DNA of 64,000 bases from Pseudomonas alcaligenes (GTDB lineage: Bacteria; Pseudomonadota; Gammaproteobacteria; Pseudomonadales; Pseudomonadaceae), in the NCBI RefSeq assembly GCF_041729615.1, contig NZ_CP154874.1, positions 3,703,501 to 3,767,500 on the forward strand. Direction: 5' to 3'. The translations under genes were made by a program, and so were the position numbers. The stretch's first letter is position 1, and each line of letters begins with the position of its first letter. A model generated the notes under the pieces. That model was not told where the DNA came from. It saw only the letters and a list, made by a program, of their open reading frames with translations, and ran no database searches. Below are positions 54,672-62,366 of this stretch, in pieces.

Positions 54672-54700
54672 AAAAAACGCCGGCGATTGCCGGCGTTTTT
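54672..54700. terminator. Bidirectional terminator between hpf-like and ppiC
   Basis: The stem ACGCCGGC / GCCGGCGT with a 4-base loop has A6 before and T5 after it. It lies between two convergent genes and can serve both. Confidence 0.92.
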
Positions 54701-54716
54701 CATGGTCTGGGAACAC

Positions 54717-54998
54717 TCAGTCCTGGCGGCTGGTGACTTCCACCAGGTGGTAGCCGAACTGGGTCTTCACCGGGCCCTGGACCACGCCGACCGGGGCGCT
54801 GAATACCACCTGGTCGAATTCACGGACCATCTGCCCCGGGCCGAAGGAGCCGAGGTTGCCGCCGTCGCGGCTGGACGGGCAGCTGGAATTGTCCTTGGCC
54901 ACCTGGGCGAAGTCGGCGCCGGCTTCGATGGCGGCTTTCAGTTCATTGCACTTGGCTTCGCTGGAAACCAGGATGTGACGGGCGGTGGCGCGGGCCAT
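54717..54998 (-). CDS. ppiC: Parvulin-type peptidyl-prolyl isomerase
   Basis: The 93-aa protein is a stand-alone cytoplasmic parvulin (ARHILVSSEAKCNELKAAI, then GNLGSFGPGQMVREFDQVVF and TQFGYHLVEVTS). Length and sequence match PpiC, which isomerises Xaa-Pro bonds. Confidence 0.95.
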   Translation of the reverse strand: MARATARHILVSSEAKCNELKAAIEAGADFAQVAKDNSSCPSSRDGGNLGSFGPGQMVREFDQVVFSAPVGVVQGPVKTQFGYHLVEVTSRQD

Positions 54999-55078
54999 GG
55001 GAAATACCTCCAGTTGAACGAGGTGCAGAGCCTAGCGCGGTCGGCGCGAGCTTGCACCTGTTGTCGCCGTACGGTGTT

Positions 55079-55134
55079 GTCGATATGACTCTATGCTGTC
55101 CTGGTGACTCTTATCTGGTTGTTGTCGGTATGAC
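55079..55134. promoter_or_regulatory. Three NorR-like sites (GTC-N5-GAC) upstream of ppyR-nnrS
   Basis: GTCGATATGAC at 55079-55089, GTCCTGGTGAC at 55098-55108 and GTCGGTATGAC at 55124-55134 all fit the GT-N7-AC pattern of NorR operators. The first and third are part of a 16-base direct repeat. NorR-type nitric-oxide sensors bind three such sites and activate sigma-54 promoters downstream. Confidence 0.6.
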
Positions 55135-55175
55135 TCCAGAACCCGCAAGGCCCCGATTCTGCTGGGTTGCGCGAG

Positions 55176-55191
55176 TGGCACGCTTCCTGAA
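55176..55191 (+). promoter_or_regulatory. Candidate sigma-54 promoter of ppyR-nnrS
   Basis: TGGCACG-CTTC-CTGAA keeps the -24 element exactly but departs from TTGCA at two positions of the -12 element. It lies 42 bp after the third NorR-like site and 49 bp before the ppyR ATG. Confidence 0.5.
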
Positions 55192-55239
55192 ATGGACAGG
55201 GCAGGGGATTTCCACCCGACTCTCAAGGGAGATGCCGCC

Positions 55240-55497
55240 ATGATCGAGTACCTGAGCTGCCCCAGGAATGTCCTGCGGCTATCCACCCACCTGCTGGTCG
55301 CCGGCCTGCTGCTGTTGCTGCTCGGGGTCGTGGTCGCCTACGGCCTGGACAGCCGGCTGACCATCGGCACCCAGGTGGCGGCACACTCGGCGGTGATTCT
55401 CGGCCCCAGCCTGCTGAAGATCGGCTACGTGATGCGGCTGCTGGCCCAGCACTACCTGGGCAAGGCCGGTCGGGAGGACTGCTGTGCAGCCGCTTGA
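55240..55497 (+). CDS. ppyR: PpyR-like small membrane protein
   Basis: The 85-aa protein has two membrane helices (LLVAGLLLLLLGVVVAYGL and AAHSAVILGPSLLKIGYVM). Size and position directly upstream of nnrS match ppyR (PA2663), reported in P. aeruginosa as affecting psl and pyoverdine genes. It overlaps nnrS by 14 bases. Any link to nitric oxide comes from the upstream sites and is inferred. Confidence 0.75.
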   Translation: MIEYLSCPRNVLRLSTHLLVAGLLLLLLGVVVAYGLDSRLTIGTQVAAHSAVILGPSLLKIGYVMRLLAQHYLGKAGREDCCAAA

Positions 55498-56668
55498 TCG
55501 CAGTGCCGCCCTGGCCATCGCGCCGCTCTGGCGCCTGGGCTTTCGCCCGTTCTTTCTGTTCGGTGCGCTGTTCGCCCTGCTGGCCGTGGCGCTGTGGGGG
55601 GTGGCCCTGGCCGGTCTGGCCGTGCCGCAACCCCTGGGTGGCCTGCTGGCCTGGCACCGCCACGAGATGCTGTACGGCTTCGGCCTGGCGATCATCGCCG
55701 GTTTCCTGCTCACCGCCGTGCAGACCTGGACCGGCCTGCCCAGCCTCGCCGGGCGACCGCTGCTGGCACTGTTCGGCCTGTGGCTGGGTGGCCGCCTGGC
55801 CTGGTTCCTGCCGTTGTCGCCGGTCCTGCTGGCCTTGCTCGAACTGGCCTTCGCCGTGGCGCTGCTGCTGGTCTTCGGCCGCCTGATCCTCAGGGCGCGG
55901 CAGCGGCACAACGCGCCCATCGTCCTGGTCATCGGCCTGCTCGGTGCCTGCCAGGCCCTGACCCTGTATGGCTTGGTCGAGGGCGACGACGCCCTGCAGC
56001 GGCGCGGCATCCTGGCCGCGCTGTGGCTGGTGGCGGCCCTCATGAGCATCATCGGCGGGCGGGTGATTCCCTTCTTCACCGCGCGCGGCCTGGGTCTGGC
56101 CAATCAGGCGGCGGCGCGCCCCTGGCTGATGTGGGGCCTGCTCGGTCTTTCGCTGGCGGCCGCGCTGCTGTTCGCCGTCGGCTTCAACCAGCGGCCGACG
56201 CCGCTGCTGGCGGCGCCGTTCCTGCTGCTGGCAGTGCTGCACGGCATGCGCCTGTGGCACTGGCATGACGCCGGCATCTGGCGTGTGCCGCTGCTCTGGT
56301 CGCTGCACCTGGCCTATGCCTGGCTGGTCGTCGCCGCGCTCGGCATGGCCACCTGGCACCTGGGCTGGCTGGCGCAACCGAGCCTGGCCAGCCATGCGCT
56401 GGCCGTGGGCGCCATGGGCGGGCTGATCCTGGCCATGCTGGCGCGGGTCAGTCTCGGCCATACCGGCAGGGCACTGCTGCCGCCACGCGCCATGGCCTGG
56501 GCCTTCGCCCTGCTGCAGGGCGCGGCGCTGGTCCGCGTGCTGCTGGCCGCCTTCTCCGTCCAGGGCCTGTGGCTGGCGGCGGCGCTCTGGTGCCTGGCCT
56601 TCGCCCTGTTCCTGCGCCATTACGCGCCGATGCTCTGGGCGGCGCGGGTGGACGGGCATCCGGGCTAG
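55484..56668 (+). CDS. nnrS: NnrS family haem/copper membrane protein
   Basis: NnrS is a twelve-helix membrane protein that lessens nitric-oxide damage. The 394-aa protein has WHRHEMLYGFGLAIIAGFL near residue 62 (conserved His), TAVQTWTG, GGRVIPFFTARG and the C-terminal RVSLGHTGRALLPP region. It starts at GTG 55484. The terminator at 56678 ends the transcript. Confidence 0.94.
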   Translation: MQPLDRSAALAIAPLWRLGFRPFFLFGALFALLAVALWGVALAGLAVPQPLGGLLAWHRHEMLYGFGLAIIAGFLLTAVQTWTGLPSLAGRPLLALFGLWLGGRLAWFLPLSPVLLALLELAFAVALLLVFGRLILRARQRHNAPIVLVIGLLGACQALTLYGLVEGDDALQRRGILAALWLVAALMSIIGGRVIPFFTARGLGLANQAAARPWLMWGLLGLSLAAALLFAVGFNQRPTPLLAAPFLLLAVLHGMRLWHWHDAGIWRVPLLWSLHLAYAWLVVAALGMATWHLGWLAQPSLASHALAVGAMGGLILAMLARVSLGHTGRALLPPRAMAWAFALLQGAALVRVLLAAFSVQGLWLAAALWCLAFALFLRHYAPMLWAARVDGHPG

Positions 56669-56677
56669 GGCGGCAAG

Positions 56678-56703
56678 GCCTTGCCCGGGGTGGCAAGGCT
56701 TTT
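56678..56703 (+). terminator. Terminator of ppyR-nnrS
   Basis: The perfect eight-base stem GCCTTGCC / GGCAAGGC with a six-base loop is followed by T4, ten bases past the nnrS stop. Confidence 0.85.
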
Positions 56704-56812
56704 CCTGCCTGGGTGTGCAGAAAACCTGCGAAAGCCCGCAGCCGCGGGCCTTTCCGTGGATTGGCCCGTATCCTGCTGTGGGCTGGGCAATGGAACTTCG
56801 CGGGACATTGCC

Positions 56813-57268
56813 ATGACCACCATCAACAGCAACTCGCCGCTGGCCACTTATCTCGCCAGCGCCGCCAAGACCACCCCCGCCACTGCCGGCGCCGGCCAGG
56901 AAAAGCCGGCCGAGAGCAGCAAGGATCCCATCGCCGAACTGCGCAGCCTGGCCCGGCAGATGGTGGCACGCAGCGAGGGTGGGTTGTTGCGTGCGCTCAA
57001 CAGCGGCAACGGCTTGCAGATTGGCGCCAGCCAGCGCCTGGCCGAGGTTGCCAGCCCCGGCTCCGGGACGAAGATCGAGCTGCCCGACGTGGCCGCCATG
57101 GATCGCGATGACGCGGCCAAGCTGCTGGCGCAGGTGGAAAAGCTGATCGATGCCGGTCTCGGCGACAGCGGCAGCTTCGTCGGCTTCAACGACGGCCAGC
57201 AGACCGAGTCGCTGACCACCTACCGCGACTGGCTGCAGGCCAAGGGCGGGGTCAGCATCTACGTCTGA
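56813..57268 (+). CDS. 151-aa hypothetical protein
   Basis: The protein starts MTTINSNSPLATYLASAAKT, with Ser/Thr/Ala/Asn-rich content and no Cys or Trp in the first part, and ends YRDWLQAKGGVSIYV. No signal peptide or membrane helix is seen. The composition resembles proteins exported by non-Sec routes or flagellum-related small proteins, but this is weak. ATG 56813 gives the full compact protein; a longer frame has no ribosome site. Confidence 0.65.
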   Translation: MTTINSNSPLATYLASAAKTTPATAGAGQEKPAESSKDPIAELRSLARQMVARSEGGLLRALNSGNGLQIGASQRLAEVASPGSGTKIELPDVAAMDRDDAAKLLAQVEKLIDAGLGDSGSFVGFNDGQQTESLTTYRDWLQAKGGVSIYV

Positions 57269-57326
57269 TTGACCGGCGGGGGGTGAAATCGCGCATCATG
57301 GCACCTGCCAAATCCGGGAGGTGTGC

Positions 57327-58172
57327 ATGCGCGTCAGGTCTTTCGTCCTTCGTTTCGCCGCGTTGTCGTTCGGGCTGTATGCCATGGCCGCCCAGGCGGC
57401 GGAGGAGGCGCGGCTGGTCGAGGCGATCAACGCCTACCGTGGCCAGGTGCAGCGCTGCGCCGACCAGGCTTCGCCGGAGCTGCCGCCCTTGGCCAGCGAC
57501 CCGCGCCTGATGCTGCCGGTGGTGGGCGGCGACCTGCAGGACAGCCTGGCACGCAACGGTTATCCGATGGTCAACGTGCAGGCGATCACCCTGTCCGGCC
57601 CGCGCGATGCGCAGAGCGCCATGCAGGCGCTGCGCGAGAGTTTCTGCCGCGTGGTGCTCGACCCGCAGTTCGTCGATGTCGGCGTCAGCCGGGTGGACCG
57701 CGACTGGCGCATCGTCCTGGCGCGGCCGCTGCTCGGCGGGCGCCTGGGTGATTCGCAGGCGGAAGGGCAGAAGCTGCTGGAGCGGATCAACGCCGCCCGC
57801 GCGCAGGCCCGCCAGTGCGGCGGCCAGCCCTTCGCCGCCAGCGCGCCGCTGGCCTGGAACGCCACCCTGGCCAGTACCGCCGAGAGCCACAGCCGCGCCA
57901 TGGCCAACGGCAACTACTTCGACCACCGCGACCGCGACGGCCGCACCCCCGGCGACCGCGCCGAGCTGGCCGGCTACAGCGGCATGCAGATCGGCGAGAA
58001 TATCGCCGCCGGCCTGGATGCGGCGGACAAGGTGGTGGCCGGCTGGCTGGCCAGCCCCGGCCACTGCGCCAACCTGATGAACCCGGCGTTCAGCGAGCTG
58101 GGCGCCGGCTACGCCGTGGACCCGAAGAGCGACGCCGGCATCTACTGGACGGCGCTGTTCGGCGCGCCCTGA
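57327..58172 (+). CDS. Exported CAP-domain (SCP/YkwD-like) protein
   Basis: The 281-aa protein has a signal peptide (MRVRSFVLRFAALSFGLYAMAAQA). The C-terminal half is a CAP domain: HSRAMANGNYFDHRDRDG, then GENIAAGL and SPGHCANLMNPAFSELGAG. The first half seems to be a diverged copy, because LVEAINAYRGQVQRCADQ parallels LLERINAARAQARQCGGQ. CAP proteins bind lipids or act on cell surfaces; the bacterial role is not settled. ATG 57327 has GGGAGG six bases ahead. Confidence 0.9.
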   Translation: MRVRSFVLRFAALSFGLYAMAAQAAEEARLVEAINAYRGQVQRCADQASPELPPLASDPRLMLPVVGGDLQDSLARNGYPMVNVQAITLSGPRDAQSAMQALRESFCRVVLDPQFVDVGVSRVDRDWRIVLARPLLGGRLGDSQAEGQKLLERINAARAQARQCGGQPFAASAPLAWNATLASTAESHSRAMANGNYFDHRDRDGRTPGDRAELAGYSGMQIGENIAAGLDAADKVVAGWLASPGHCANLMNPAFSELGAGYAVDPKSDAGIYWTALFGAP

Positions 58173-58760
58173 TCAAGCGAGGTTGAACACCTCGGCCAGG
58201 TGCTGCTGGTAGCGCGCCACGTCGCGCTCGATGTCCGGCACCTTCATCACGTCGGTGCAGAGGAAGGTCGGCAGGGCGCGCATGCCGAGGAACTGGTTGG
58301 CCTTGTGGAAGGGCAAGTACACCGCGTCCACGCCCTTGGCCTCGAAGAAGTCGCTGGGGTCGTCGAAGGCCTGCTGCGGGGCGTTCCAGGTCAGCGACAG
58401 CAGGTACTGCTTGCCCTGGATCAGGCCGCCGCTGCCGTACTTCTGCGAGGCGTCCGCGCGGGTACGGCCGTCGTTGGCGTAGAGGCTGCCGTGGCCGGCG
58501 GTGAACACCTCGTCCAGGTACTTCTTCACCGTCCAGGGCGCGCCCATCCACCAGCCGGGCATCTGGTAGATCACCACGTCGGCCCAGAGGATCTTCTGCA
58601 CTTCCTCCTCGATGTCGTAGCCGCCGTCGATGAAGGTGGTCTTGATGTCGCAGCCGGCGCGGTCGAGGTAGGCGACGGCGGCGTCGTGCAGGGTGGCGTT
58701 GTAGCGGCCATCGGAATGGGCGAACTGCTTGCCGCCGTTGAGGAGCAGGATCTTTTTCAT
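58173..58760 (-). CDS. mdaB: MdaB-type NAD(P)H quinone reductase
   Basis: MdaB is a flavodoxin-like FAD enzyme that reduces quinones in two-electron steps. The 195-aa protein shows KKILLLNGGKQFAHSDGRYN, MPGWWMGAPWTVKKYLDEVF and GLIQGKQYLLSLTWNAP. It is convergent with the CAP gene, their stops adjoining (TGATCA). It is divergent from a YgiN-like monooxygenase gene, the partner of mdaB in E. coli. Confidence 0.92.
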   Translation of the reverse strand: MKKILLLNGGKQFAHSDGRYNATLHDAAVAYLDRAGCDIKTTFIDGGYDIEEEVQKILWADVVIYQMPGWWMGAPWTVKKYLDEVFTAGHGSLYANDGRTRADASQKYGSGGLIQGKQYLLSLTWNAPQQAFDDPSDFFEAKGVDAVYLPFHKANQFLGMRALPTFLCTDVMKVPDIERDVARYQQHLAEVFNLA

Positions 58761-58912
58761 GGGAGCCTCCGGGCATCTCGAATGGCCGGCAGGTTACGCA
58801 GGCGGGCGCCCCTGAAACAGCCGCCCGCGGGCAAATGATTATTGCCGATATGTCATGAATGCTTGCGCTGCTGTTGCGCTAGGGTGTGAGCATCATCCCT
58901 GCGGAGTCCACC

Positions 58913-59203
58913 ATGTACGGCTTCATCCTTCACGCCCACACCAAACCCGAGCAGGCCGAGGCCTTCGAGCGGCTGTTCCGCGCCTATGTCGAGCCCAGCC
59001 GCGCCGAGCCGGGCTGCGTGCAGTACCACATGCTGCGCGATGCGGCCGATCCGAGCCTGTTCATCTTCTTCGAGGTGTGGGCGTCGCGCGAGGCCTTTGC
59101 CGAGCACACGGCCCTGCCGCACATGCGCGAGTTCAGCGAGCGGCGCATGGACTACCTGCGCCGCGACTTCGAGATCCGCGAGATCGAGATGCTCAGTGCC
59201 TGA
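58913..59203 (+). CDS. Antibiotic biosynthesis monooxygenase (ABM) family, YgiN-like
   Basis: The 96-aa protein is a small ABM-fold protein (MYGFILHAHTKPEQAEAFERL, then CVQYHMLRDAADPSLFIFFEVW and HTALPHMREF). YgiN in E. coli is a quinol monooxygenase encoded with MdaB, so a joint quinone redox role is likely here. ATG 58913 follows GGAG. Confidence 0.88.
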   Translation: MYGFILHAHTKPEQAEAFERLFRAYVEPSRAEPGCVQYHMLRDAADPSLFIFFEVWASREAFAEHTALPHMREFSERRMDYLRRDFEIREIEMLSA

Positions 59204-59219
59204 CGTCTCGGGCGGCGTT

Positions 59220-59240
59220 CCCGGATTGCATCCGGGCTAC
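59220..59240. repeat. Possible REP-type hairpin
   Basis: CCCGGAT-TGC-ATCCGGG followed by CTAC resembles a short palindromic repeat common between genes in the P. mendocina/stutzeri group, from memory. It lies between two convergent genes and may also act as a terminator. Only this copy was noticed in the window. Confidence 0.45.
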
Positions 59241-59245
59241 GGCCG

Positions 59246-61261
59246 TCAGTGGCTGTAGCCGGTCGGCTTGTTGCGGATGGTCTTGAGCAGGTCTTCCGGG
59301 CTGATGCTGGCGACCATCTTGCTCGCCGCGGCGCTGCCCGGCTGCGGCAGGTCGAGGATATGGCCCTTCATCTTGCCCACCACGTGCATCTCGCAGGGCT
59401 TGCAGTCGAACTTCAGGGTCAGCACCTCGTCGCCGTGGATCAGCTGCATCGGCGCGACCTTGGTGCGCACGCCGGTGACGCCCTTGGCCTGCTTGGGGCA
59501 GAGGTTGAAGGAGAAGCGCAGGCAATGCTTGGTGATCATCACCGGCACCTCGCCTTCCTCCTCGTGGGCCTCGTAGGCCGCATCGATCAGCTGCACGCCG
59601 TGGCGGTGGTAGAAGTCGCGGGCCTTCTGGTTGTAGACGTTGTAGAGGAACGACAGGTGCGACTCCGGGTACACCGGTGGCGGGCTGGTCTCGGCCTTGC
59701 GGCTGCCGCGCGGGTGGGCGGCGATGCGCGCCTCGGTGAGTTGCTCGATGGCCTCGCGGCGCAGGGCCTTGAGCTGCGAGTTGGGCACGAAGAAGGCCTG
59801 CGGGGCGTCCAGCGTCACGTCCAGGGCGTGGTAGTCGGTGGTGCCGAGCTGGGTCAGCAGGTCGCGCAGGCCGTCGAGTGCCTGCTCCGGCTTGTTGGCC
59901 ACGCCGAAGGGGCCGGACAGCTGCACGTCGACGCTGATGCCTTCCTCGCTGGTGGCGGTCAGCCTGAGCTGCTCCTCGCGTAGCGCAACCTTCCAGCTCA
60001 CGCCGATGCGGCGCTCGGCCGAGGTCTTCTGCAGCGCCTGCTGCCAGTTGTGATCAAGGTTGCGCGATAGCGGGTGGTTGGGGCGCAGGCGGAACAGCCC
60101 CTCGGGCATCTCGTTGGGCTCTACGCGGTAGCGGTAGCGCTTCTCGCCATCTTCCTCGAATTCGCCTTTCAGCTCGGCGATGTTGGCGCGGAAGCCCACC
60201 ACCTCGCGCTTGACCAGCACGTTGAGGCCGTCGCCGTTGGACAGCGGGGTGTCGGTGACGGCGATCAGGTCGCGCTTGCCCACCTTCTCGACATGGCCCA
60301 CCGGCAGGCCGGTGAAGGTCGGCGAGTCGAAGGCGCCGATGTCGACCTTGCGCTCGGTGACGAAGTAGTCGGTGCTGCCGCGGTGGAAGGTCTTGTCTGG
60401 ATCGGGCTGGAAGAAATGCGCGGTGCGGCCGCTGGAGGCGCGGGCGAGGTCCGGGCGGTCTTCGAGGATGGCGTCGAGCAGCTGGCGGTAGTGGGCGGTG
60501 ATGTTCTTCACGTAGCCCATGTCCTTGTAGCGTCCCTCGATCTTGAACGAGCGCACGCCGGCTTCGACCAGGGCGCGCAGGTTGGCGCTCTGGTTGTTGT
60601 CCTTCATCGACAGCAGGTGTTTCTCGAAGGCCACCACGCGGCCCTGGTCGTCCTTCAGGGTGTAGGGCAGGCGGCAGGCCTGCGAGCAGTCGCCGCGGTT
60701 GGCGCTACGCCCGGTCTGCGCATGGGAGATGTTGCACTGGCCGGAGAAGGCCACGCACAGCGCGCCGTGGATGAAGAACTCGATGGAGGCCTCGGTGGCG
60801 TCGGCGATGGCGCGGATTTCCTGCAGGTTCAGCTCGCGCGCCAGCACCAGCTGGGAGAAGCCGGCCTGGTCGAGGAACTTGGCCCGGTCCAGAGTGCGGA
60901 TGTCGGTCTGGGTACTGGCGTGCAGCTCGATCGGCGGGATATCCAGCTCCATCACCCCCATGTCCTGCACGATCAGCGCATCGACGCCGGCGTCGTACAG
61001 CTGGTGGATCAGCCTGCGCACCTGCTCCAGCTCGTCGTCGTGGAAGATGGTGTTGAGGGTGGTGAACACCCGCGCGTGGTAGCGGCGGGCGAACTTCACC
61101 AGTTCGGCGATCTCGCTGACCTCGTTGCAGGCGTTGTGCCGCGCGCCGAAGCTCGGCCCGCCGATGTACACGGCGTCGGCCCCATGCAGGATGGCCTCCC
61201 GCGCGATGCTGACGTCGCGGGCGGGGCTGAGCAGTTCCAGATGGTTCTTCGGCAGGGACAT
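59246..61261 (-). CDS. rlhA: U32-family 23S rRNA C2501 hydroxylase RlhA
   Basis: RlhA (YdcP) hydroxylates C2501 of 23S rRNA using prephenate and Fe-S clusters. The 671-aa protein has the U32 TIM barrel (LELLSPARDVSIAREAILHG) and the Cys cluster SGQCNISHAQTGRSANRGDC then SQACRLPY. A long C-terminal extension with DUF3656 character has KHCLRFSFNLCPKQAKG and KFDCKPCEMHV. Length fits RlhA rather than the shorter TrhP. Confidence 0.93.
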   Translation of the reverse strand: MSLPKNHLELLSPARDVSIAREAILHGADAVYIGGPSFGARHNACNEVSEIAELVKFARRYHARVFTTLNTIFHDDELEQVRRLIHQLYDAGVDALIVQDMGVMELDIPPIELHASTQTDIRTLDRAKFLDQAGFSQLVLARELNLQEIRAIADATEASIEFFIHGALCVAFSGQCNISHAQTGRSANRGDCSQACRLPYTLKDDQGRVVAFEKHLLSMKDNNQSANLRALVEAGVRSFKIEGRYKDMGYVKNITAHYRQLLDAILEDRPDLARASSGRTAHFFQPDPDKTFHRGSTDYFVTERKVDIGAFDSPTFTGLPVGHVEKVGKRDLIAVTDTPLSNGDGLNVLVKREVVGFRANIAELKGEFEEDGEKRYRYRVEPNEMPEGLFRLRPNHPLSRNLDHNWQQALQKTSAERRIGVSWKVALREEQLRLTATSEEGISVDVQLSGPFGVANKPEQALDGLRDLLTQLGTTDYHALDVTLDAPQAFFVPNSQLKALRREAIEQLTEARIAAHPRGSRKAETSPPPVYPESHLSFLYNVYNQKARDFYHRHGVQLIDAAYEAHEEEGEVPVMITKHCLRFSFNLCPKQAKGVTGVRTKVAPMQLIHGDEVLTLKFDCKPCEMHVVGKMKGHILDLPQPGSAAASKMVASISPEDLLKTIRNKPTGYSH

Positions 61262-61351
61262 GGCGCTTTCTTCTTCGGGCGTGGCACGGCAAGGCGCGCA
61301 TTGTAGCGGGGCGCGCCGGGCAGGGCACCCCGCGACCGATCGCTGGCGCCC

Positions 61352-62239
61352 TCAGCCGCGCAAGCGCGCCTTGAGGAAGGCGATCAGGGCGCTCACCCGG
61401 CGCGGCAGGTACTGGCGGTTGGGGTAGAGCACGTGCAGGGTGCGCGCCAGCGGTTGCCAGTCGTGCAGCACCGGCACCAGCGCGCCGCTGGCCAGTTCCG
61501 CCTCGATCAGCGCGCGCGGCATCAGGCCCAGGCCCTGGTGGGCGAGCAGGGCCTGGATCAGCATCAGGCTGTTGTCCGCCGCCAGGTTGCCGCGTACCTG
61601 CACGGTCTCCAGGCCATCGCCCTGGCGGAAGGCCCAGGCCAAGGCATCGCTGCCGCGGCTGTACACCAGGCAGTTGTGGTGGGCCAGGTCGGCCAGCTGC
61701 CGGGGCTCGCCGTGGCGCTGCAGGTAGCTCGGGCTGGCGACGACCAGGCGCGGCAGCGGCAGCAGCGGTGCAGCGATCAGGCTCGAATCGCCCAGCTCGG
61801 CACTGGCGCGCAGCGCCAGGTCGATGCCGTCGCGCACCAGGTCCACGGCCTGGTCGCTCATGCGCAGCTCCAGCTGCAGGTTCGGGTGCTGGTGCTGGAA
61901 GTCGAGCAGGGCCGGGCCGAGCAGGCGCAGGGTCAGGGACACCGGGGCGGACACCACCAGGCGCCCGCCGACCTGCTCGCGGTCGAGCTGCAGCTGGTCC
62001 TCCAGGGCCAGGGTCTCCTGTTCCACGCGCAGGCAGTAGTCATAGAAGCTCTGCCCGGCCTCGGTGAGCTGCAGGCTGCGCGTGCTGCGCTGCAGCAGCA
62101 GGTTCTGTGTCCAGGCTTCCAGCTGGCGGATGTACTTGCTCACGCTGGCATTGGAGTAGCCCAGTTCGCGGGCGGCGGCGGAGAAGCTGCCGAGCTTCAC
62201 CACCCGCACGAAACAGTGCATGGCCTGCAGCCTGTCCAT
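61352..62239 (-). CDS. LysR-type transcriptional regulator
   Basis: The 295-aa protein has the N-terminal winged helix-turn-helix (MHCFVRVVKLGSFSAAAREL, then SNASVSKYIRQLE) and the C-terminal effector domain of the CrgA/DhcR-like group (GRLVVSAPVSLTLRLLGP). It is divergent from the cyclase-family gene and probably controls it through the palindromes between them. Confidence 0.95.
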   Translation of the reverse strand: MDRLQAMHCFVRVVKLGSFSAAARELGYSNASVSKYIRQLEAWTQNLLLQRSTRSLQLTEAGQSFYDYCLRVEQETLALEDQLQLDREQVGGRLVVSAPVSLTLRLLGPALLDFQHQHPNLQLELRMSDQAVDLVRDGIDLALRASAELGDSSLIAAPLLPLPRLVVASPSYLQRHGEPRQLADLAHHNCLVYSRGSDALAWAFRQGDGLETVQVRGNLAADNSLMLIQALLAHQGLGLMPRALIEAELASGALVPVLHDWQPLARTLHVLYPNRQYLPRRVSALIAFLKARLRG

Positions 62240-62266
62240 CGGTGTCCCCTCGGTGTGTGGCGGGAT

Positions 62267-62295
62267 TTTTCGCGAAACGCGAAAAGTACTTTCGC
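62267..62295. promoter_or_regulatory. Overlapping palindromes between the LysR gene and the cyclase gene
   Basis: TTTTCGCG-AAA-CGCGAAAA at 62267-62285 is a perfect 19-base palindrome. Its right arm also forms GCGAAA-N5-TTTCGC (62279-62295). The three half-sites on alternating strands look like a dimer-of-dimers operator for the LysR regulator. Confidence 0.6.
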
Positions 62296-62366
62296 TTTAT
62301 AGCCGTTTTTCCATATCAGTCCCAGCCGTAACTTGGACTGCGAATCCACTGCCTGGAGTTGCACCC

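Noticed and set aside
56793..56813. GAACTT as an AlgU promoter for the 151-aa gene
   Set aside because: It is only about 20 bases before the ATG, so the -10 element would fall inside the coding sequence.
60074..61306. A 410-residue plus-strand frame opposite rlhA
   Set aside because: Antisense shadow of a clear U32 family gene.
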